A stretch of 39,869 nucleotides of DNA, taken from contig NZ_JBIJDC010000036.1 in the NCBI RefSeq assembly GCF_044344315.1, positions 1-39,869 on the forward strand, written 5' to 3'. Positions 10,313-16,211 of the stretch are shown one piece after another. The number at the start of each line of letters is the position of its first letter. Within the stretch, counting starts at the first letter, position 1. The stretch comes from Zoogloea sp044344315 (GTDB taxonomy: Bacteria; Pseudomonadota; Gammaproteobacteria; Burkholderiales; Rhodocyclaceae). The notes below the pieces were generated by a model. It did not search any database and had not been told where the DNA came from. It saw only the letters and a program-made list of their open reading frames with translations. The position numbers and the translations under genes were made by a program.

Positions 10313-11515
10313 ATGTTCGCTGAACGCGTCCTCTCCGGCATGCGCCCCACCGGGCGTCTCCACCTCGGCCACTATCACGGTGTACTGAAAAACTGGGTCA
10401 AGCTGCAGGCTGAGTATCCCTGCCTCTTCTTTGCCGCCGACTGGCATGCCCTGACGACCGATTACGATAACCCCCGGGGGATTGAGGCGAGCGTCTGGGA
10501 GATGATCGTTGACTGGCTGGCGGCAGGCGTCGATCCGTCCCAGGCGACCATCTTCATCCAGTCCCGCGTGCCCGAGCACGCCGAGCTGCACCTGCTCATG
10601 TCCATGATGACGCCGCAGGGCTGGCTGGAGCGGGTCCCGACCTACAAGGACCAGCAGGAAAAGCTGACCCACAAGGATCTGACCACCTACGGGTTTCTGG
10701 GCTACCCGCTGCTGATGAGTGCCGACATCCTGATCTACCGCGCCGACAAGGTGCCGGTGGGCGAGGATCAGCTGCCCCACGTGGAGTTCACTCGCGAACT
10801 GGCCCGTCGTTTCAACCACATGTACGGCCGCGAGCCCGGCTTCGAAGAGAAGGCCCGGGAGGCCATCAAGAAGCTCGGCTCCAAGCGCGCCAAGCTCTAT
10901 GAGGAGTTCCGCACCCGCTTCCAGCAGAACGGCGACGAAGAAGGGCTGGCCCTCGGCAAGGCCCTGCTCGAAGAGGCCCAGAGCCTTTCCCTTGGCGACC
11001 GGGAACGCCTCTATGGCTACCTTGAGGGCAGCGGCAAGGTGATCCTCGTCGAGCCCGGCGCGCTGCTCACCGAGGCCTCGCGCATGCCCGGCCTTGACGG
11101 TCAGAAGATGTCCAAGTCTTACGGCAACACGATCTTCCTGCGTGAGGAGGCAGAGTCCCTGACCAAGAAGATCCGCACCATGCAGACCGATCCTGCCCGA
11201 GTGAGGCGCACCGATGCGGGTGATCCGGAGAAGTGCCCGGTGTGGCAGTTCCATGTCATCTATTCGGATGACAGCACGCGGCAGTGGGTCACCCAGGGCT
11301 GCAAGAGCGCTGGCATCGGCTGCATCGAATGCAAGCAGCCGGTCATTGATGCCGTGCTCAAAGAGCAGGACAGCATGCGTGAGCGGGCTCAGCCCTACCT
11401 CGACGACCCCTCCCTGGTGCGCAGTATCGTTGCCGATGGCTGTGACCGCGCCCGCAAGCTGGCCCAGGAGACCATGCGCGAGGTGCGTGACGCCATGGGG
11501 CTGAGCTACAGCTGA
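10313..11515 (+). CDS. trpS: Tryptophan--tRNA ligase with a probable Fe-S cysteine motif
   Basis: A 400-residue class I aminoacyl-tRNA synthetase, longer than the common 330-residue TrpRS because of an insertion of about 60 residues after residue 160. The HIGH-type motif is HLGHYHG near residue 18 and KMSKS is near residue 265. Four cysteines in the anticodon-binding region (C308, C330, C337, C340) give C-x21-C-x6-C-x2-C. This closely resembles the C-x22-C-x6-C-x2-C motif that binds a [4Fe-4S] cluster in Thermotoga maritima TrpRS. Cluster binding here is inferred. The next gene, scpA, begins 82 bases on. Confidence 0.97.
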   Translation: MFAERVLSGMRPTGRLHLGHYHGVLKNWVKLQAEYPCLFFAADWHALTTDYDNPRGIEASVWEMIVDWLAAGVDPSQATIFIQSRVPEHAELHLLMSMMTPQGWLERVPTYKDQQEKLTHKDLTTYGFLGYPLLMSADILIYRADKVPVGEDQLPHVEFTRELARRFNHMYGREPGFEEKAREAIKKLGSKRAKLYEEFRTRFQQNGDEEGLALGKALLEEAQSLSLGDRERLYGYLEGSGKVILVEPGALLTEASRMPGLDGQKMSKSYGNTIFLREEAESLTKKIRTMQTDPARVRRTDAGDPEKCPVWQFHVIYSDDSTRQWVTQGCKSAGIGCIECKQPVIDAVLKEQDSMRERAQPYLDDPSLVRSIVADGCDRARKLAQETMREVRDAMGLSYS

Positions 11516-11597
11516 TGACAGGCGGGGAGGTGTTCCGTGGATTTTTGCCTTGGAAGCATGCTCCTCGCGTGTTAGCCTGCGCTGAACAAACAGGGCG

Positions 11598-12437
11598 GTG
11601 GGCGTGTTGACTGCCGACCTGGATCTGGCCCCCCCGGCCGATCCGCTGGATGCCATCATTGGTCGAATGTATGGTCAGCCGATCTTCGATCTGCCCAAGG
11701 ATCTGTACATTCCGCCCGATGCGCTGGAGGTCATTCTCGACGCTTTCGAGGGCCCGCTCGACCTGCTGCTGTACCTGATACGCAAGGCCAACATCAACGT
11801 CCTCGACATTCCGATGGTGCCGTTGACGGCCCAGTATCTGGAATACGTGGAGGCCATGCGCAAGCACAATCTTGAGCTGGCGGCAGACTATCTGCTGATG
11901 GCTGCGACTTTGCTGGAGATCAAGTCGCGCCTGCTGCTGCCGCGACCGCCCCGGGCAGAGGAAGACGAAGAACTTGACCCGCGGGCAGAGCTGGTTCGTC
12001 GCCTGCTTGAGTATGAGCAGGTCAAGCTGGCGTCGATGCGCCTGGATGCCTTACCCCGTGTGGAACGGGATTTTGAATGGGTTGGGGTTTTCGTCGCCGA
12101 GAAGGTGGTGGAGCGCCTCCCAGAGGTAAGCCTGCATGATCTGCAGCTGGCCTGGTTGAAGATTGCCCGTCAGGCGCGCCTGAAGCGGCATCACACGATT
12201 CAGCGCGAAGAAATGTCCGTGCGCGAGCACATGACCCTGATCCTCAGGCGCCTTCGTGACGACAGCTTCGTGGTGTTCGAGTCGCTCTTCGACCCCAAGC
12301 TCGGTGTGGCCAGCCTGGTAGTGAGTTTTCTTGCGACCCTCGAGCTGGTCAAGGAAAGGCTGGTTGTGGTGACCCAGAATGAGGCCTTTGCGCCGATCTA
12401 TGTGAAGCGTGCTGACAGTGCAACCGGAGACGCCTGA
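11598..12437 (+). CDS. scpA: Segregation and condensation protein A (kleisin)
   Basis: A 279-residue kleisin that with ScpB and SMC forms the bacterial condensin-like complex for chromosome segregation. The ScpA signature is EGPLDLLLYLIRKANINVLDIP, in two parts around residues 51-72 here, followed by YLLMAATLLEIKSRLLLP. The C-terminal winged helix with VSFLATLELVKERLV contacts the SMC head. The GTG at 11598 is used as start; downstream GTG or ATG codons are possible because the first 30 residues are not conserved. It overlaps scpB by 29 bases. No smc gene is in the window. Confidence 0.93.
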   Translation: MGVLTADLDLAPPADPLDAIIGRMYGQPIFDLPKDLYIPPDALEVILDAFEGPLDLLLYLIRKANINVLDIPMVPLTAQYLEYVEAMRKHNLELAADYLLMAATLLEIKSRLLLPRPPRAEEDEELDPRAELVRRLLEYEQVKLASMRLDALPRVERDFEWVGVFVAEKVVERLPEVSLHDLQLAWLKIARQARLKRHHTIQREEMSVREHMTLILRRLRDDSFVVFESLFDPKLGVASLVVSFLATLELVKERLVVVTQNEAFAPIYVKRADSATGDA

Positions 12438-12990
12438 AGAATTCAAGCGGGTGCTGGAAACAGCCCTGCTGGCTGCGGCCTCGCCGGTTCCGGTGAGTGA
12501 TCTGCGCCGCCTGTTCGAGGAGGATCCCGGTGGCGATCTGGTGCGGCGCCTACTGGACGAACTGGCCGAGGACTGGCAGGGGCGCGGTGTCGAACTGGTG
12601 CAGACGGCAGGCGGCTGGCGCTTTCAGACCCGGCTGGCGTATCAGGTGTATCTGGACAGACTCAAGCAGGAGCGGCCGCCCAGGTATTCCCGGGCTGTTC
12701 TCGAAACCCTGGCGATCATTGCCTATCGCCAGCCGGTGACGCGGGGCGATATAGAAGACATTCGTGGGGTGGTCGTCTCCAGCAATGTATTGAAGACCCT
12801 CGAATCGAGGGGGTGGGTGGACGTGGTGGGTCACCGGGATACGCCCGGTCGGCCGGGTTTGTATGCCACGACCCGAAAATTCCTGGAGGACCTCGGCCTG
12901 CGCAGTCTGACCGAGTTGCCTCCGCTGACTGAAATCGAAAGGATCATGGATCTTGTCGACCTCCCAAAAACCGAAGAACCGGCCGTTTAA
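12409..12990 (+). CDS. scpB: Segregation and condensation protein B
   Basis: A protein of about 193 residues made of two winged-helix domains. It dimerises and binds the linker of ScpA. Typical motifs are LETALLAAASPVPVSDL near the N terminus, then VLETLAIIAYRQPVTRGDIE and RGWVDVVGHRDTPGRPGLY. The start is a GTG at 12409, with a second GTG at 12418. It lies inside the 3' end of scpA, so translation is probably coupled. Its own 3' end overlaps the start of the pseudouridine synthase gene. Confidence 0.93.
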   Translation: MLTVQPETPEEFKRVLETALLAAASPVPVSDLRRLFEEDPGGDLVRRLLDELAEDWQGRGVELVQTAGGWRFQTRLAYQVYLDRLKQERPPRYSRAVLETLAIIAYRQPVTRGDIEDIRGVVVSSNVLKTLESRGWVDVVGHRDTPGRPGLYATTRKFLEDLGLRSLTELPPLTEIERIMDLVDLPKTEEPAV

Positions 12991-14119
12991 GGCCAAATCC
13001 GCCCGGCCCGGACAGGAGTCCGGCCGTCAGGCTCCCCCGTCTGACCAGGGTGGGCGCCGCGGGCGTGGCCGCCCTGACGCTGAGGGTGGTGGTCGTGGTG
13101 GCCGCCCGCCCCGTGGCGACGATGAGGGCCGGCAACCCAAGAGCAACGCCTCGGCAATCGGACTCAGTGATCTCGGTGGCGGTGGGCGGGGTAACTGGCG
13201 TGCCAAGCGTCAGCCGGCATCTGTCGGCGGTGGGACAAGTCCCTATCCGCTTGCCAGCAGTGAACTCCTTCCTGCGGTCGAGGGTGAGCGTCGTCGCAAG
13301 CCGGAGGATTCTACTTATACCGAACCTCAGCGCCTGCACAAAGTGCTGGCAGCAGCAGGTATCGGCTCCCGTCGCGAAATCGAGGAATGGATCGTGGCGG
13401 GCCGGATTTCGGTCAATGGCGAGCCTGCTGATGTAGGCCAGAAAGTCGGCCCGGGTGATCGGGTGCGGATCAATGGCAAGCTGATGCCGATCCGATTTGC
13501 GCCGCGGATTCCCCGCGTGGTGCTGTATCACAAGCCGGAAGGGGAGATCGTGTCCAGGGATGACCCGGAGGGGCGGCCCACGGTCTTCGATCGCCTGCCC
13601 AATCTTCGCAAGGGGCGCTGGATCGCCGTTGGCCGGCTGGACTTCAACACCTCTGGTCTTCTGTTGTTCGTCAATGACGGCGATCTTGCCAACAAGCTGA
13701 TGCACCCGCGCTACGAACTGGATCGCGAGTACGCGGTGCGGATCCTTGGTGAGCTCGACGATGCCCAGAAGAATGCGCTGTTGCAGGGCATTGAACTGGA
13801 GGATGGTCAGGCCAAGTTCAACACCTTGCTGGATGGCGGTGGAGAAGGGGCCAATCACTGGTATCGGGTAACGCTTTCGGAGGGCCGCAACCGGGAAGTG
13901 CGCCGGATGTTCGAAGCGCTAGGGCTGACGGTCAGTCGTCTGATGCGGGTTCGCTATGGGCCGATTGCGCTGCCTTCACGCCTCAAGCGTGGCATGTGGG
14001 AAGACATGGCGGTTGAACAGGTATGCGCGCTGGCCGGGATTCCCAAGCCCGATGTGGCGGGTGGAAAGCCCAAGCGGCCGGCGCCTCAGCCCCGTCGCAC
14101 ACAGCCTCATCCGCGCTGA
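12953..14119 (+). CDS. rluB: Pseudouridine synthase, RluB type, with Arg/Gly-rich N-terminal extension
   Basis: A 388-residue RsuA/RluB-family enzyme. RluB converts U2605 of 23S rRNA to pseudouridine. An S4 RNA-binding domain (about residues 125-180, QRLHKVLAAAGIGSRRE) precedes the catalytic domain, with the catalytic Asp at D230 in GRLDFNTSGLLLF. The first 120 residues are low complexity and rich in Gly, Arg and Pro, and the C terminus is also basic; both are probably disordered RNA-binding tails. The only workable start is TTG at 12953, nine bases after AAAGGA and inside scpB. RluB rather than RluE/RluF is favoured by the S4 domain and by adjacency to scpAB. Confidence 0.88.
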   Translation: MSTSQKPKNRPFKAKSARPGQESGRQAPPSDQGGRRGRGRPDAEGGGRGGRPPRGDDEGRQPKSNASAIGLSDLGGGGRGNWRAKRQPASVGGGTSPYPLASSELLPAVEGERRRKPEDSTYTEPQRLHKVLAAAGIGSRREIEEWIVAGRISVNGEPADVGQKVGPGDRVRINGKLMPIRFAPRIPRVVLYHKPEGEIVSRDDPEGRPTVFDRLPNLRKGRWIAVGRLDFNTSGLLLFVNDGDLANKLMHPRYELDREYAVRILGELDDAQKNALLQGIELEDGQAKFNTLLDGGGEGANHWYRVTLSEGRNREVRRMFEALGLTVSRLMRVRYGPIALPSRLKRGMWEDMAVEQVCALAGIPKPDVAGGKPKRPAPQPRRTQPHPR

Positions 14120-14132
14120 TGTTGGGTCAAAA

Positions 14133-14161
14133 TTGCGCCCGCTTCGGCGGGCTGCTATAAT
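14133..14161 (+). promoter_or_regulatory. Sigma70 promoter of the rimP-nusA-infB operon
   Basis: TTGCGC (14133-14138), a 17-base spacer and a perfect TATAAT (14156-14161) with an upstream TG (14153-14154) form a strong promoter. Transcription would start near 14168. The spacer contains a perfect hairpin, GCCCGC-TTCG-GCGGGC (14137-14152). Its stem could act at the 3' end of the upstream rluB transcript, although no U-tract follows. Confidence 0.78.
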
Positions 14162-14173
14162 CAGCGTGTTTTA

Positions 14174-14210
14174 TCGGTTCGAAAGAGCCGATCGGTCCGA
14201 AAAGGGCCGA
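14174..14210 (+). promoter_or_regulatory. Two abutting hairpins in the rimP leader
   Basis: TCGGTTC-GAAA-GAGCCGA (14174-14191) and TCGGTCC-GAAAA-GGGCCGA (14192-14210) are nearly identical hairpins placed end to end. Each has a seven-base stem with one G-U pair and a GAAA-type loop. They lie between the probable transcription start and the terminator-like hairpin, so they are part of the operon leader RNA. Confidence 0.6.
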
Positions 14211-14233
14211 CATCCGGTCGAATTTAAACAGGG

Positions 14234-14254
14234 ATGGGCGTTTCGCCCATTTTT
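14234..14254 (+). terminator. Terminator-like hairpin in the rimP leader (probable attenuator)
   Basis: ATGGGCG-TTT-CGCCCAT (14234-14250) is followed by TTTT. It sits between the promoter and the rimP start, so a fraction of transcripts should stop here. In E. coli the same operon has leader terminators and is autoregulated by NusA. An equivalent role here is inferred. Confidence 0.65.
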
Positions 14255-14271
14255 CATTTGTGGGCCAGGAA

Positions 14272-14700
14272 ATGGAGTTGCACAAACTGATCGAGCAGAC
14301 CGCGGAAGGTCTCGGTTACGAACTCGTTGATTTCGAAACCTCGCCCCGTGGCAGGCTGATGCGAATCTTCATCGATTCGCCGAATGGTATTACGGTTGAT
14401 GATTGTGCCACGGTGAGCAATCAGCTGGTGCGGGTATTCGAGGTCGAGAATGTCGATTACGACCGCCTCGAGGTGTCCTCTCCCGGGCTTGATCGGGCAC
14501 TCAAGAAGCCCGCTGATTTTGAGCGCTTTGCCGGCCAGGACGTGCAGGTCCGTCTCTCCATGCCGGTCGCCAATCAGCGCAGTTTTAACGGGGTGCTGCA
14601 AGGTCTCAAGGACGGCGTGGTGACCCTGGAGACGGAAAAGGGATCGATGGAGATCCCGTTTGAAGATATCGAGAAGGCCCGCCTGGTTCCCAGGTTTTAA
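14272..14700 (+). CDS. rimP: Ribosome maturation factor RimP
   Basis: A protein of about 142 residues needed for maturation of the 30S subunit. Motifs are IEQTAEGLGYELVDFE, IFIDSPNGITVDDCA and LEVSSPGLDRALKK, and a C-terminal SH3-like domain contains the conserved IPFEDIEKARLVP. The ATG at 14272 aligns with the family N terminus, but AGGA lies almost against it. A GTG at 14260 would add four residues and has no visible ribosome binding site. It is the first gene of the nusA-infB operon. Confidence 0.93.
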   Translation: MELHKLIEQTAEGLGYELVDFETSPRGRLMRIFIDSPNGITVDDCATVSNQLVRVFEVENVDYDRLEVSSPGLDRALKKPADFERFAGQDVQVRLSMPVANQRSFNGVLQGLKDGVVTLETEKGSMEIPFEDIEKARLVPRF

Positions 14701-14721
14701 GGGATTTGGAGGTTTGCAGGT

Positions 14722-16194
14722 ATGAGCCGCGAAATTTTACTGTTGGTCGATGCGCTTGCCCGCGAGAAAAATGTTTCCAAGGAAATCGTTTTCTCCGCGC
14801 TGGAGTCCGCGCTCGCCCAGGCGACGAAGAAGCGTATCAACGACGAAGCCGATGTACGTGTCTCCATTGATAGGGAGACCGGTGACTACGAGTCCTTCCG
14901 GCGTTGGCAAGTGCTGCCTGATCCGGATGTCGAGAATGATGAAGCCCAGATGGGCCTGATCGACGCGCGTGAAGAGTATCCCGACATCCAGGTTGGCGAC
15001 TACGTGGAAGAAGGGCTTGAGCCCATCGACTTCGGTCGCATCGGTGCACAGGCGGCCAAGCAGGTGATCCTGCAGAAGGTGCGTGACGCCGAGCGCGAGC
15101 AGATCCTCAATGACTTCCTGGAACGCAAGGAATACATCATCTCCGGCAGCATCAAGCGCATGGAGCGGGGCAATGCGATCATCGAGGTGGGGCGCCTGGA
15201 GGCTGTGCTGCCGCGCGACCAGATGATTCCGAAGGAAAATCTGCGTGTTGGTGATCGCGTCAAGGCCTATCTGCTGCGCATCGATCGCGGGGCCCGTGGT
15301 CCGCAATTGATCCTGTCGCGCACTGCGCCAGAGTTCGTGATGCGCCTGTTCGAGCTGGAAGTGCCTGAGATTGATGATGGCCTGCTCGAGATAAAGGCCT
15401 GTGCCCGGGATCCTGGACTGCGTGCCAAGATCGGCGTCAAGTCCAATGATCCGCGCATCGATCCGATCGGCACCTGTGTCGGTTTGCGTGGTTCCCGGGT
15501 CACCGCGGTCCGTAACGAAATCGGTGGCGAGAACATCGACATCGTGTTGTGGTCGCCCGAACCGGCCCAGTTCGTCATCGGTGCCCTGCAGCCGGCGGAA
15601 GTCTCTTCCATCGTCGTCGATGAAGAGGCTCACGCAATGGATGTGGTGGTCGACGAGAACAACCTGGCCATCGCCATCGGCCGGAACGGTCAGAATGTGA
15701 AGCTCGCTTCCGAACTGACTGGCTGGAGCATCAATCTGATGACCGAAGCGGAGTCGGAACGCAAGTCCGAAGCCGAACACAGCACGGTCCGTCAGTTGTT
15801 CATCGCCAAGCTGGACGTGGACGAGGAAGTGGCAGACATCCTGATCGACGAGGGCTTCTCGTCCCTCGAGGAGATTGCTTACGTGCCGCTGGCCGAAATG
15901 CTGGAAATTGAATCCTTCGACGAAGAAACGGTGAACGAGCTGCGCAACCGCGCCCGCAACGTGCTCCTCACTGAAGCCATCGTGACTGAAGAACAGCTGG
16001 AAACCGTTGCCGAGGACATGCTCGGCCTGGAAGGCATGGACAAGCCCCTCGCGGCGAAGCTGGCCCAGGGCGGCGTTCATACCCGCGACGAACTGGCTGA
16101 TCTGGCAGTAGATGAGTTGATGGAAATGTCGGGGCTGGACGAAGAGCGGGCCAAGAATCTGATTACCAAGGCGCGCGCGCACTGGTTCGAGTAA
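14722..16194 (+). CDS. nusA: Transcription termination/antitermination protein NusA
   Basis: A 490-residue elongation factor that binds RNA polymerase and nascent RNA and modulates pausing, termination and rRNA antitermination. Order of parts: an N-terminal polymerase-binding domain (ILLLVDALAREKNVSKEIVF), S1 domain (about 135-200), KH1 and KH2 (about 230-345, with IGTCVGLRGSRVTAVRNEI and AIGRNGQNVKLAS), then two acidic helix-hairpin-helix repeats at the C terminus (about 360-490). The length equals that of the gamma/beta-proteobacterial form. GGAGG precedes the ATG, 21 bases after rimP. SuhB, a known partner of the antitermination complex in E. coli, is also encoded in the window. Confidence 0.98.
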   Translation: MSREILLLVDALAREKNVSKEIVFSALESALAQATKKRINDEADVRVSIDRETGDYESFRRWQVLPDPDVENDEAQMGLIDAREEYPDIQVGDYVEEGLEPIDFGRIGAQAAKQVILQKVRDAEREQILNDFLERKEYIISGSIKRMERGNAIIEVGRLEAVLPRDQMIPKENLRVGDRVKAYLLRIDRGARGPQLILSRTAPEFVMRLFELEVPEIDDGLLEIKACARDPGLRAKIGVKSNDPRIDPIGTCVGLRGSRVTAVRNEIGGENIDIVLWSPEPAQFVIGALQPAEVSSIVVDEEAHAMDVVVDENNLAIAIGRNGQNVKLASELTGWSINLMTEAESERKSEAEHSTVRQLFIAKLDVDEEVADILIDEGFSSLEEIAYVPLAEMLEIESFDEETVNELRNRARNVLLTEAIVTEEQLETVAEDMLGLEGMDKPLAAKLAQGGVHTRDELADLAVDELMEMSGLDEERAKNLITKARAHWFE

Positions 16195-16211
16195 TACCCC
16201 GGAGGGTCAAG

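Noticed and set aside
14174..14191. GGTTCGAA looked like the T-arm of a tRNA
   Set aside because: No acceptor stem, D-arm or anticodon arm can be placed around it; the segment folds better as one of two tandem hairpins.
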